DNA of 12,516 bases. It comes from Synergistaceae bacterium (GTDB lineage Bacteria > Synergistota > Synergistia > Synergistales > Aminobacteriaceae). Both the position numbers and the translations under genes were made by a program. This document shows, in pieces, positions 5,584 through 12,516 of the stretch. Every line of letters starts with the position of its first letter. Position 1 is the first letter of the stretch. The DNA is taken from contig JAFVEW010000100.1 in NCBI GenBank assembly GCA_017475805.1, forward strand, positions 1 to 12,516. The letters run 5' to 3'. The notes under the pieces are model-generated. The model saw only the letters and a program-made list of their open reading frames with translations, was not told where the DNA came from and did no database searches.

Positions 5584-6018
5584 ATGTTAGGCAATTTATA
5601 TTGGAATCGTTATGAAGCTATCGCTGTGATTATATTCGGGATAGGCATGACAAATTTATTATTGCAGCGAAATTTAATCAAAAAAATTATCGGCCTTAAC
5701 ATCATGGACACCGCCATTTATTTATTTTTAGCTGCTAAAGGTTACGTCGAAGGCCGCGAAGCCCCGATCTTAATTGAAAACAGCTCAGGAGGCTGGCTGA
5801 CATCTTCGGCCTTGTACGTCAATCCCGTTCCTGCAGGTTTAGTTTTAACAGGAATTGTCGTCAGCGTCAGTGTTACAGCATTCTCACTTGCTTTGGCTCT
5901 GAAACTTTATGAAAATTACGGAACTCTTAACATCGACGAGGCTTTATTAAAAATGACTGAAGACCAACTCGAACTCGAAACAAGAATCGAAAAAGCTGAG
6001 GAGGACGTCTTAGTATGA
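5584..6018 (+). CDS. mrpC: Mrp/Mnh antiporter subunit C (NuoK-like)
   Basis: The 144-residue product has three membrane segments (about 11-26, 32-54, 81-108) and the NuoK/MrpC pattern: IFGIGMTNLLLQRNLIKKIIGLNIMDTAIYLFL, then VNPVPAGLVLTGIVVSVSVTAFSLALALKLYE. It is homologous to complex I subunit NuoK and belongs to the proton-channel part of the complex. An acidic C-terminal tail (about 120-144) follows. AAAGGAG lies about eleven bases before the ATG. The gene starts just after the fusion gene stop and overlaps the next gene by 4 bases (ATGA). Confidence 0.92.
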   Translation: MLGNLYWNRYEAIAVIIFGIGMTNLLLQRNLIKKIIGLNIMDTAIYLFLAAKGYVEGREAPILIENSSGGWLTSSALYVNPVPAGLVLTGIVVSVSVTAFSLALALKLYENYGTLNIDEALLKMTEDQLELETRIEKAEEDVLV

Positions 6019-7523
6019 TAAATCTGCTTGCGTTTAATGTTCCGTTCATCAGCATTTTTTTGTTAATGTTAACCGCGTTTATTACGCCGCTGCTGCCGCT
6101 TAAAAAAAGATTGCCGGAAAAAGTTTCGTGCTATGTCATCGGCTTTGTTGCAATTTTATCGCTTTATCTTTTATATTCTCTGACTTCAGGCGGACAAAGT
6201 TTAGCTTTTAATTTTCCTATGGGACATTTTCCAGCACCTTGGGGCAATGAGTTACGCGCCGGACCTTTAGAGGCGATTTTATCTTTCTTCTTTTGCGTGG
6301 CCATGCTGCTATCTTTAACAGGAAATTTCTCATCTACAGCTGAAGACATTTCGCCTGCAAGAAGACAAATTTTCTGTGTTCTTGTGAATTTATTAATGGC
6401 CTCGCTCTTGGCTTTAACTTACACGAATGATTTATTCACGGCTTATGTTTTCATTGAAATTAACACTATGGCAGCCTGCGCTATTGTCGCTATCAAAGAA
6501 GGAGCTTCGACAGTCCGTGCTTCATTGCGGTATTTGATAATGAGTCTCGTCGGCTCAGGTCAGGTAATGATTTCAATATGTCTGCTCTATGACTTAACAG
6601 GACATTTATTAATGCAGAACATGCACGGAGCTATTCAGGTTTTAATGATAACGAAAGATTATATGCTGCCGTTGACGGTAGCTATAGCTTTAATGACTGT
6701 CGGGCTTGGAATTAAAAGTGCTTTATATCCTTTTGCGGCGTGGCTTCCTGACGCTCACGGAACTTCAACTAATGCTTCAAGCGCGATTCTTTCAGGCTTA
6801 GTCTTAAAAGGACATATTTTCGCGCTCATAAAAATTTATTATCGTGTCTTCGGCCTCGATGTTATTCATTATTTAAGAATGGACACTGTGATTTTTATTT
6901 TAGGACTCGTTGCGATGATAATGGGCTCCGTTCACGCCTTGAAGCAAAGCAACATTAAAAGAATGATAGCGTGGTCTTCAGTTGCTCAGGTCGGCTATAT
7001 TTTTTTAGGAGTCGGATTAAATACCGTCGCAGGGATCGCCGCCGCTTGTCTTCATATTATTGTTCATGCCTGCGTCAAGCCTATGTTATTCACAGCCGCA
7101 GGAGGCTTAAGCACAGCCGCAGGACATAAAAAAAATCTTCATGCTCTCATGGGAACTTTTTATGAAAATCGCTGGGCAGGCTTAGGATTAATCGCAGGAG
7201 CTTGCTCAATGATGGGAATCCCTGCCTTTGCGGGATTTGCTTCAAAGTTAAGTTTGACTATGGCATCATTTGAACACCCTTATATAATCTGGGCATTATC
7301 TGCTCTTGCTGAAAGCTCGGTGCTTAATGCTTTATATTATGTTCCGGCTGTCATAGTCATTTTGACTCGAAATAAAAGCGAACAGAAAATTTCTACTGCT
7401 CCCGAACCTACGACGCTATATAAAATCTCGATGTTTGTATTTTTAGTCTTGAATTTTTATTTAGGTTTATTCTGTATGCCGCTGCTTAGATTAATTACGA
7501 GAGGAGTGAACGTTTTACAATGA
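6015..7523 (+). CDS. mrpD: Mrp/Mnh antiporter subunit D, first proton-translocating paralogue
   Basis: This 502-residue polytopic protein belongs to the NuoL/M/N-MrpA/D family and has the usual MrpD length. Residues expected in the proton path are visible: Glu148 in YVFIEINTMAACAIVA (helix 5), Lys234 in GLGIKSALYPFAAWLPDAH, Lys265 in SGLVLKGHIFALIKIYYRVFG, His347 and His351, and Lys355 in HACVKPMLF. All key charges are present, so the subunit is probably active. The stop overlaps the start of the next paralogue by 4 bases. Calling it MrpD instead of the MrpA ND5-like core rests on pattern only. Confidence 0.9.
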   Translation: MINLLAFNVPFISIFLLMLTAFITPLLPLKKRLPEKVSCYVIGFVAILSLYLLYSLTSGGQSLAFNFPMGHFPAPWGNELRAGPLEAILSFFFCVAMLLSLTGNFSSTAEDISPARRQIFCVLVNLLMASLLALTYTNDLFTAYVFIEINTMAACAIVAIKEGASTVRASLRYLIMSLVGSGQVMISICLLYDLTGHLLMQNMHGAIQVLMITKDYMLPLTVAIALMTVGLGIKSALYPFAAWLPDAHGTSTNASSAILSGLVLKGHIFALIKIYYRVFGLDVIHYLRMDTVIFILGLVAMIMGSVHALKQSNIKRMIAWSSVAQVGYIFLGVGLNTVAGIAAACLHIIVHACVKPMLFTAAGGLSTAAGHKKNLHALMGTFYENRWAGLGLIAGACSMMGIPAFAGFASKLSLTMASFEHPYIIWALSALAESSVLNALYYVPAVIVILTRNKSEQKISTAPEPTTLYKISMFVFLVLNFYLGLFCMPLLRLITRGVNVLQ

Positions 7524-9010
7524 CAAGCAACACTTTAATGACTTTAACTCCGATTTTATTTCCGATTATAACGGGCTTTGCTTTATTTTCGCGTCCTATT
7601 TTTGAAGACCGTCATATTTATGTCGGCGTTATGACTTTTGCGACGTCAATAATAACTTTTTTTGCGGCATTTATGACTAACGAAGAATTAATAACGCTGT
7701 GGAAAGTTACTGAAAATCTCTCGATAGCTTTCAGATTAGATTATCCTGCGCGAGCTTTTTCGTGTCTTGTAGCTTTTATATGGCCGCTCGTTACGTTATA
7801 TGCCTTTGAATATTTAAGACGTCGTCCTCCTGTCGATAGATTTTATGCGTTTTTCCTTTCGACTTTTGGAATTTTAATCGGAGTTGCCTGCGCTGGAAAT
7901 TTGTTGACGCTTTATTTATTTTACGAATTAATGACTTTCATGACTCTCCCTTTAGTGATGCACTCACAGCAGCGTGAAGCAATACGGGCGACAGTTTCAT
8001 ATCTTTTATATTCGCTTACGGGCGCGGCATTAGCACTCGGAGGATTCTTTTTCTTTCAAGTTTACGGAGTTTCAATGGACTTTACGCCAGGCGGAGTCTT
8101 AGACATGACTCGAATCGCTGCGGAAAAATCCGAAGACATGATTTTAATCATCACGTTTTTGACTCTCGTGGGCTTCGGAGCTAAGGCCGGACTTGTTCCT
8201 TTACATGCTTGGCTTCCGACTGCCCACCCTGTTGCACCGACTCCTGCGAGCGCGGTTTTATCGGGATTAATCACTAAGGCCGGAGTAATTGCGATGTTTC
8301 GAGTTATTTATTACGTTGTCGGCGATGATTTTCTTCGCGGCACTTGGGTTCAGACAGCGATTTTATCAATGGCATTGCTGACAATTTTCACCGGCTCAAT
8401 GATGGCTTACGTCGAAAAACATTTGAAAAAGAGAATAGCTTGGTCGTCAGTGAGTCAAGTTTCTTATGTTGTCTTCGCAATGATGTTATTAAATCCCGAC
8501 GGAATAACAGGTGCGATTTTGCAGATTGCTGCTCACGCTATGGCCAAGAGCTGTTTATTTTTAAGCGCGGGCGTCGTAATTTATTTCACTCTCGAAGGAG
8601 CTAACTATCACTATGCCGACCAGCTGCGAGGCGTCGGGAAAGAATTGCCAATAACGATGACTTGTTTTGCTTTAGCATCGCTTTCATTAATAGGCTTGCC
8701 GATAACGGGCGGCTTTGTTGCTAAATGGTATATGGCTTCAGGAGCGTTAAATCTTGGCGGCTTAGGAATTACGGGAATAATAATTTTAATGATAAGCGCG
8801 TTATTAACAGCGGGATATTTGCTGCCGATAGTTACGGATTCATTTTTTCCGGGCGAAGATTTTAATTACTCGAGAGTCTTTAAGATTAAATTATCTTGGA
8901 ACATGAAAATTCCGCTTTTATTATTAAGTTTAGGCGCGGTTTTGACAGGACTCTTAGCAGGATTTGTAATTAAATTTGTTGATGTTAAAATAATCTCAAC
9001 GTTGTTATAA
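7520..9010 (+). CDS. Second MrpD/NuoM-type proton-translocating subunit
   Basis: This 496-residue paralogue of the preceding subunit retains Glu136 in LYLFYELMTFMTLPLVMH, Lys222 and His236 in GAKAGLVPLHAWLPTAHPVAPTPASAVLSG, Lys253 in LITKAGVIAMF and Lys343 in HAMAKSCLFLSAG. It lacks the extra C-terminal MbhD and MbhE parts of a full MrpA, but those are encoded by neighbouring genes. It could therefore provide the MrpA ND5-like core, or be a second MrpD. The sequence HAWLPTAHPVAPTPASA is closer in style to NuoM and membrane-hydrogenase subunits than the upstream gene is. No hydrogenase genes are present. It is the last gene of the Mrp operon and is followed directly by a terminator. Confidence 0.88.
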   Translation: MTSNTLMTLTPILFPIITGFALFSRPIFEDRHIYVGVMTFATSIITFFAAFMTNEELITLWKVTENLSIAFRLDYPARAFSCLVAFIWPLVTLYAFEYLRRRPPVDRFYAFFLSTFGILIGVACAGNLLTLYLFYELMTFMTLPLVMHSQQREAIRATVSYLLYSLTGAALALGGFFFFQVYGVSMDFTPGGVLDMTRIAAEKSEDMILIITFLTLVGFGAKAGLVPLHAWLPTAHPVAPTPASAVLSGLITKAGVIAMFRVIYYVVGDDFLRGTWVQTAILSMALLTIFTGSMMAYVEKHLKKRIAWSSVSQVSYVVFAMMLLNPDGITGAILQIAAHAMAKSCLFLSAGVVIYFTLEGANYHYADQLRGVGKELPITMTCFALASLSLIGLPITGGFVAKWYMASGALNLGGLGITGIIILMISALLTAGYLLPIVTDSFFPGEDFNYSRVFKIKLSWNMKIPLLLLSLGAVLTGLLAGFVIKFVDVKIISTLL

Positions 9011-9012
9011 AA

Positions 9013-9045
9013 GACTCCCGGTTAAGAGGCCGGGAGTTAATTTTT
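9013..9045 (+). terminator. Rho-independent terminator of the Mrp operon
   Basis: ACTCCCGG (9014-9021) and CCGGGAGT (9030-9037) form an 8-bp GC-rich stem, extended by G-U pairs, around an 8-base loop. The tract TTAATTTTT follows. The hairpin lies three bases after the stop codon of the last Mrp gene. Its position and form are those of a classical intrinsic terminator. Confidence 0.92.
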
Positions 9046-9066
9046 ACTAACACATTTACTAACACA
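9043..9066. repeat. Perfect tandem duplication of a 12-bp unit
   Basis: TTTACTAACACA occurs twice in direct succession, at 9043-9054 and 9055-9066, immediately after the Mrp terminator. It is non-coding. It may be a slippage duplication or a binding site upstream of the TRAP operon promoter. Nothing else is recognisable between it and the promoter candidate. Confidence 0.7.
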
Positions 9067-9165
9067 AAAATCTTAAAATTATTTTCTATTCATAAATACT
9101 CACGAAAAAAATTTTGATTTGCGGACTCAATTTTTAATTTTATAACTTTTATTTAAGACTTCTCT

Positions 9166-9194
9166 TTGATAAAATTACACTACTAAAATTTATT
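9166..9194 (+). promoter_or_regulatory. Candidate promoter of the TRAP operon
   Basis: TTGATA (9166-9171) and TTTATT (9189-9194) are separated by 17 bases. Transcription would begin near 9201, giving a leader of about 30 bases that includes AAGGAGG (9210-9216). The -10 match is imperfect and the region is A/T-rich, so alternatives such as TAAAAT at 9184-9189 cannot be excluded. Confidence 0.4.
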
Positions 9195-9229
9195 TTCCCA
9201 AAAATTTTTAAGGAGGCTTTATTAAAATT

Positions 9230-10213
9230 ATGAAAAAAATTTTAGCCCTCGTTCTTTCACTCGCAGTAGTCATGAGCGCGTCTGTGGCTATGGCTGCTCC
9301 CGTTACTCTTGTTTACGCCGAAGTCAACCCGCTTGACACTATCGTCGGACAGATTGCTCAGGCTTTCAAAACAAAAGTCGAAGAACTTTCAGGCGGAGAA
9401 GTAAAAATCGACCTTCAGGCCGGCGGCGTTCTTGGAACTGAAGCCCAGCTTCTTGACGGAATGCTTGGCGGCGGCGACACCGTTGACATGATGAGAATTT
9501 CAGCATTCGCTCTTACAAGCTACGGCTGCCAGAAAGCCATGCTTCTTTCAATTCCTTACACATTTGTAAGCCGTGAACATTTCTGGAAATTCGCTAACAG
9601 TCCCTTAGCCGCTGAGTTCTTAGCAGAGCCGAAAGAAATCGGACTCCCGCTTAGAGGACTTGCCTACGGTGAAGAAGGTTTCAGACATTTCTTCTTCAAA
9701 GATGCAGTCGAAGGACTTAAAGACCTCAAAGGCAAAAAGATCCGCGTTTCTGAAGACCCCGTTATGACCGGAATGGTTAGAAATTTAGGCGCAAACCCGA
9801 CAGTCGTAAACTTCACTGAACTTTACAGTGCTTTGCAGACCGGCGTTACCGACGCAGCCGAACAGCCTATCGCTAACTATCGTTCAAACGCTTTCCAGGA
9901 AGTTGCGCCGTATTTATTACTCGACGGACATACACTCGGAGCAGTTCAGCTTATCATTTCTGACTCAGGCTGGAACAAACTCAACGAACAGCAGCAGGGC
10001 TGGGTCATGGAAGCCGCAAAATTCGCTTCAAACGAGAACGCCAAAAACGCAGAAGCCGCAGAGAAAAAAGTTCTTGACGAACTCAAAGCCGGCGGAACTC
10101 ACGTTGTCGAAGTCGATAATAAAGCCGAATGGGTTGCAGCATGCCAGGAAACAATCAAAGCTAACACTTCAAGCCAGGCAACTCTCTATCAGCAGATCGT
10201 AGACCTTCAGTAG
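9230..10213 (+). CDS. dctP: TRAP transporter substrate-binding protein, DctP family
   Basis: This 327-residue secreted protein captures an organic acid in the periplasm and delivers it to the DctQM membrane subunits. A typical signal peptide covers 1-22 (cleavage AMA-AP). Family features are GGVLGTEAQLLDGMLGG (65-81), Arg172 in KGKKIRVSEDPVM, the position of the Arg that usually contacts the substrate carboxylate, and GANPTVVNFTELYSALQTGVTDAAEQP (187-213). The ligand cannot be read from the sequence. AAGGAGG lies thirteen bases before the ATG, longer than usual. Codon choice is richer in C-ending codons (TTC, AAC, GAC, ATC) than in the Mrp genes, consistent with high expression. A strong hairpin follows before dctQ. 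Confidence 0.94.
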   Translation: MKKILALVLSLAVVMSASVAMAAPVTLVYAEVNPLDTIVGQIAQAFKTKVEELSGGEVKIDLQAGGVLGTEAQLLDGMLGGGDTVDMMRISAFALTSYGCQKAMLLSIPYTFVSREHFWKFANSPLAAEFLAEPKEIGLPLRGLAYGEEGFRHFFFKDAVEGLKDLKGKKIRVSEDPVMTGMVRNLGANPTVVNFTELYSALQTGVTDAAEQPIANYRSNAFQEVAPYLLLDGHTLGAVQLIISDSGWNKLNEQQQGWVMEAAKFASNENAKNAEAAEKKVLDELKAGGTHVVEVDNKAEWVAACQETIKANTSSQATLYQQIVDLQ

Positions 10214-10225
10214 AATTTAGTTTTT

Positions 10226-10276
10226 AATCAGGGGTAAGAAGTCTTTTATTCAGGATTTCTTGCGCCTGATTTTTTT
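10226..10276 (+). terminator. Intra-operon hairpin terminator between dctP and dctQ
   Basis: AATCAGG (10226-10232) pairs with CCTGATT (10265-10271). After one mismatch the stem continues inward (10234-10243 with 10254-10263), giving about 17 pairs including G-U around a 10-base loop. A run of seven T residues (10270-10276) follows. It lies 13 bases after the dctP stop and about 70 before dctQ. As a leaky terminator or 3'-end stabiliser it would raise dctP mRNA above dctQM; this role is known for some binding-protein operons and is inferred here. Confidence 0.85.
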
Positions 10277-10347
10277 CATGCCATTTTATTTTTTATTTTC
10301 AATTTCGCAAAAATCAAAAAATTTTAATCGAAAGGGAAGTGTAAATT

Positions 10348-10875
10348 TTGTTTAAGCTGCTTCATAAACTTAAACCGCTTTATGATTTAACGGATAAATT
10401 CATAATGTTTATCTGCAAGCTGCTTTTAGTCGCCGACGTTGTTATTACTTCAATGGCTGTTGCCGGCCGTTATGTCGAATGGATCCCCGATCCTGCTTGG
10501 AGCGAGCAAATGGTCTTAACATTCATGTGCTACATGGCCATGCTCTCAGCAACTCTCGCAATCAGAAAACGCGCTCATATCCGCATGACGTCGTTTGATG
10601 CTTATCTTCCTGAAAAACTCGTTCAATTTTTAGACTTACTCGCAGACATAGCAGTCTTTGCTCTCGGCTTCGTAATGCTTTATTACGGAATTAAAGTTTG
10701 CCAGTCGCCTCTTGCACGTTTCGGGCGTTATGAATCGCTTCCGCAATTAAGCCGCGTTTGGATGTACCTTCCTATTCCTGTTGCAGGTGCAGGCATGGTG
10801 ATTTTTGAAATTGAGCAAATTATTTTGCGTCTTGAAGACTTATTTGGAATTAAAGTAGAGGAGGCCGCAGCATAA
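10348..10875 (+). CDS. dctQ: TRAP transporter small permease subunit, DctQ family
   Basis: The 175-residue product has the four-helix DctQ topology (about 18-40, 51-72, 93-114, 137-159). It carries the family pattern AWSEQMVLTFMCYMAMLSATLAIRKRAHIRM (50-80), in which the Arg-rich loop and H.R/H.M element follow helix 2. It forms the small membrane subunit that supports DctM. The start is TTG at 10348, preceded by AAAGGGAAG about ten bases upstream; no in-frame ATG occurs before residue 20. The stop overlaps the dctM start by one base (TAATG). Confidence 0.92.
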   Translation: MFKLLHKLKPLYDLTDKFIMFICKLLLVADVVITSMAVAGRYVEWIPDPAWSEQMVLTFMCYMAMLSATLAIRKRAHIRMTSFDAYLPEKLVQFLDLLADIAVFALGFVMLYYGIKVCQSPLARFGRYESLPQLSRVWMYLPIPVAGAGMVIFEIEQIILRLEDLFGIKVEEAAA

Positions 10876-12185
10876 TGTATAACTTGAGCGCAGAAGATAT
10901 TTCTACATTAATCTTACTTGGAAGTTTCTTTGTTATGATTTTGCTTCGTTTCCCGATTGCCTACGCCGTAGGACTTTCAACGGTTTTTTGCTTGCTCTCA
11001 CAAGGTCAGGCACTTGTTACGCTTCCTCAACAGATGATTAAGGGCGTTTGGTCATTCAGCTTAATGGCTGTCCCGTTCTTTATCACAATGGGAGTTTTAA
11101 TGGGATCAGGAGGAATTTCAGAAAAATTAATTGCTCTTGCTAACTCGTTAGTCGGCTGGATGCGCGGCGGCCTTTCGATGGTCAACATTGTTGCTTCATA
11201 TTTCTTCGGAGGAATTTCAGGCTCGGCTTCAGCAGACACGGCTTCATTAGGCTCGATTTTAATTCCCATGATGGTCGATCAAGGTTACGACGCAGACTTT
11301 TCGACGGCAGTTACTATAACGTCATCGTGCGAAGGCTTACTTGTTCCGCCGAGTCACAACATGGTCATCTACGCGACGACAGCGGGCGGAGTTTCAGTTG
11401 GAGCTTTGTTTATGGCCGGATATATTCCCGGAGCTATTTTAGCGATTTCATTAATGATCGGTTCGTATATTATTTCAGTGAAAAGAAATTATCCGAAGGG
11501 CGAGCCTTTCAGACTTTCAATTTTCATTAAGCAGCTTGCGACATCATTCTGGGCATTGGCGGCGATTTTAATAGTTGTTGTCGGAGTTGTCGGCGGAGTT
11601 TTCACAGCAACAGAGTCGGCGGCTATCGCGGTCGTTTATTCGCTCTTTGTTTCAGTTTTCATTTATCGCGGCTTAACATGGAAAGGTGTATGGAAATCTC
11701 TTGATACATGCGTCGATACTTTAGCAATAGTTTTAATTTTAATCGCTACGTCAGCGGCGTTTGGATATTGCTTGACAGTTTTACACGTTCCTGCGAAGGC
11801 TGCAAACTTAATCACGAGTATCTCAAGCAACCCTATAGCTATTGCCTTAATGCTCAACGCGATTTTATTAGTTTTAGGCTGCATTATGGATATGGCACCG
11901 ATAATCTTAATCGCGACTCCAATTTTGCTTCCTGTTGCTCAGTCAATCGGAATCAGCACGGTGCAGTTTGGAATCATGGTAATTTTGAACTGCGGCATAG
12001 GCTTATTAACTCCTCCTGTCGGCGCGGTTTTATTCATTGGGTCGGCTGTCGCTAAGTTACCGATGGAAAAAGTTGTTAAGGCTACGCTGCCTTTCTATCT
12101 TTGCATGTTAATCACGCTGCTTTTAATAACGTTTGTCCCGGCTATTAGCTTATGGCTTCCTGCAGTATTCGGATACGGAGTTTAA
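10875..12185 (+). CDS. dctM: TRAP transporter large permease subunit, DctM family
   Basis: The 436-residue polytopic membrane protein is the ion-coupled transport subunit, which in this family generally uses Na+. Two inverted structural halves are evident. The conserved loop segments are FFGGISGSASADTASLGSILIPMM (110-133) with SSCEGLLVPPSHNMVIYA (150-167), and in the second half NCGIGLLTPPVGAVLFIGSA (from about 372). The length is normal for DctM. GAGGAGG inside the dctQ end supplies the ribosome site. A terminator-like hairpin lies about 50 bases after the stop. With Mrp just upstream, the cell could regenerate the Na+ gradient this transporter consumes. Confidence 0.94.
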   Translation: MYNLSAEDISTLILLGSFFVMILLRFPIAYAVGLSTVFCLLSQGQALVTLPQQMIKGVWSFSLMAVPFFITMGVLMGSGGISEKLIALANSLVGWMRGGLSMVNIVASYFFGGISGSASADTASLGSILIPMMVDQGYDADFSTAVTITSSCEGLLVPPSHNMVIYATTAGGVSVGALFMAGYIPGAILAISLMIGSYIISVKRNYPKGEPFRLSIFIKQLATSFWALAAILIVVVGVVGGVFTATESAAIAVVYSLFVSVFIYRGLTWKGVWKSLDTCVDTLAIVLILIATSAAFGYCLTVLHVPAKAANLITSISSNPIAIALMLNAILLVLGCIMDMAPIILIATPILLPVAQSIGISTVQFGIMVILNCGIGLLTPPVGAVLFIGSAVAKLPMEKVVKATLPFYLCMLITLLLITFVPAISLWLPAVFGYGV

Positions 12186-12234
12186 TTTCCTTTCCTTATA
12201 TATCTTAAATTGAGTTTGGTTTCATAAATAGAAG

Positions 12235-12271
12235 TTAGGAGTTAGAAATTTTTTCTGCTCCTAATTTTTTT
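12235..12271 (+). terminator. Terminator of the TRAP operon, embedded in the 3' end of the convergent GGDEF gene
   Basis: TTAGGAG (12235-12241) pairs with CTCCTAA further right, and inside it AGAAA pairs with TTTCT around a short T loop. The outer arm is followed by a run of T residues reaching about 12271. The orientation of the T run fits termination of plus-strand transcription from dctM. The hairpin arms encode the last codons of the convergent GGDEF gene, whose TAA stop is the first three bases of the hairpin. Confidence 0.75.
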
Positions 12272-12516
12272 GTTGTTTGATATGCTCGTTTTGCCTCATA
12301 CATTTTAGCGTCAGCTTGAGAAATAAGAGTTTGAAGCATGTCATGATCTTTCAGTACATCATGTACGTATCCGACAGAGAAACCTGAAAACCATGAAATT
12401 GAATTTAATTTTTCATTAAAATCCGCTTCTGAGACGTCAGGGACAATAACAAGAAACTCATCACCGCCGTAACGGTAACAATGATTTTCACCGAAAGTCT
12501 CTGATAAAAATTGCCC
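12235..12516 (-). CDS. GGDEF-domain protein (diguanylate cyclase), C-terminal 93 residues, 5' part outside the window
   Basis: Reading from the right edge, the frame gives 93 residues and then TAA at 12237-12235. It includes CYRYGGDEFLVIVPDVSE, with an intact GGDEF active-site loop, then WFSGFSVGYVHD and LISQADAKMYEAKRAY, the C-terminal signatures of a GGDEF domain. The enzyme family makes cyclic di-GMP from two GTP. The positions normally holding the inhibitory RxxD site, five residues before GGDEF, read FGEN, so product inhibition at that site is probably absent. The usual GRN after YEAKR is replaced by AYQ. The N-terminal sensor part is out of view. Transcription is convergent with the TRAP operon. 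Confidence 0.9.
   Translation of the reverse strand, partial: GQFLSETFGENHCYRYGGDEFLVIVPDVSEADFNEKLNSISWFSGFSVGYVHDVLKDHDMLQTLISQADAKMYEAKRAYQTTKKLGAEKISNS

Noticed and set aside
6015..9010. Energy-converting hydrogenase or complex I operon
   Set aside because: The D-type subunits resemble those complexes, but no NiFe, FeS or quinone-module genes are present, and E, F, G and B define an Mrp antiporter.
1..12516. tRNA or rRNA genes
   Set aside because: No cloverleaf-like segments, T-loop motif GGTTCRAAT or conserved rRNA stretches were seen in the intergenic regions.

Overview
The window is an AT-rich bacterial chromosome segment. It joins the edge of a phage-derived replication module (about 1-1850, minus strand) to ordinary chromosomal genes: a stand-alone ACT-domain protein, a complete Mrp-type cation/proton antiporter operon, a TRAP dicarboxylate-type uptake operon, and the 3' end of a GGDEF gene. 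The AT-rich AAAATTTT-style composition, the Na+-oriented membrane genes (Mrp plus TRAP), the frequent TTG starts and the TRAP binding-protein sequence suggest an anaerobic, gut- or rumen-type bacterium, most plausibly of the Synergistota. That assignment is an inference from sequence style and not a database result.

Layout. 1-1853, minus strand: an unidentified partial gene, a DUF6475-like phage protein, and a lambda-O-like replication initiator/helicase-loader homologue. The last two overlap, and no integrase, repressor or structural gene lies between them and the chromosomal genes on the right. 1949-2401, minus strand: a tandem-ACT protein resembling the regulatory half of aspartate kinase. 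2534-9010, plus strand: mrpE, mrpF, mrpG, an MbhD-like subunit, a secreted Sel1-repeat protein, an MbhE-MnhB fusion, mrpC and two MrpD/NuoM-type transporters. A strong hairpin terminator follows at 9013-9045. 9230-12185, plus strand: dctP, a second strong hairpin, dctQ and dctM, with a terminator at 12235-12271. 12235-12516, minus strand: the C-terminal end of a GGDEF diguanylate cyclase, convergent with the TRAP operon.

How the genes work together. The Mrp complex would exchange protons and Na+ across the cytoplasmic membrane. Its MrpA function appears dispersed: the MbhD-like part is a separate gene, the MbhE-like part is fused to MrpB, and the ND5-like part is supplied by one of two adjacent MrpD/NuoM paralogues. 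The TRAP transporter next door would use a Na+ gradient to import an organic acid. The hairpin between dctP and dctQ would let the binding protein be made in excess over the membrane subunits.

The most striking signal is in the phage module. GCGACA-core repeats with an exact 11-bp period (11, 22, 11 bp steps) sit inside the coding sequence for the low-complexity linker of the replication initiator. They are flanked by a 10-bp T/G-rich tandem repeat and a T-rich tract. The same core with the same 11-bp period recurs, in opposite orientation, at 146-178 beside a roughly 70-bp almost pure A/T tract. Because 11 and 10 are not multiples of 3, these repeats cannot reflect protein repetition and must be maintained, if at all, as DNA sites. 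The arrangement resembles the lambda origin inside gene O, so I propose 1271-1400 as a candidate phage replication origin and 79-189 as a second site for the same binding protein.
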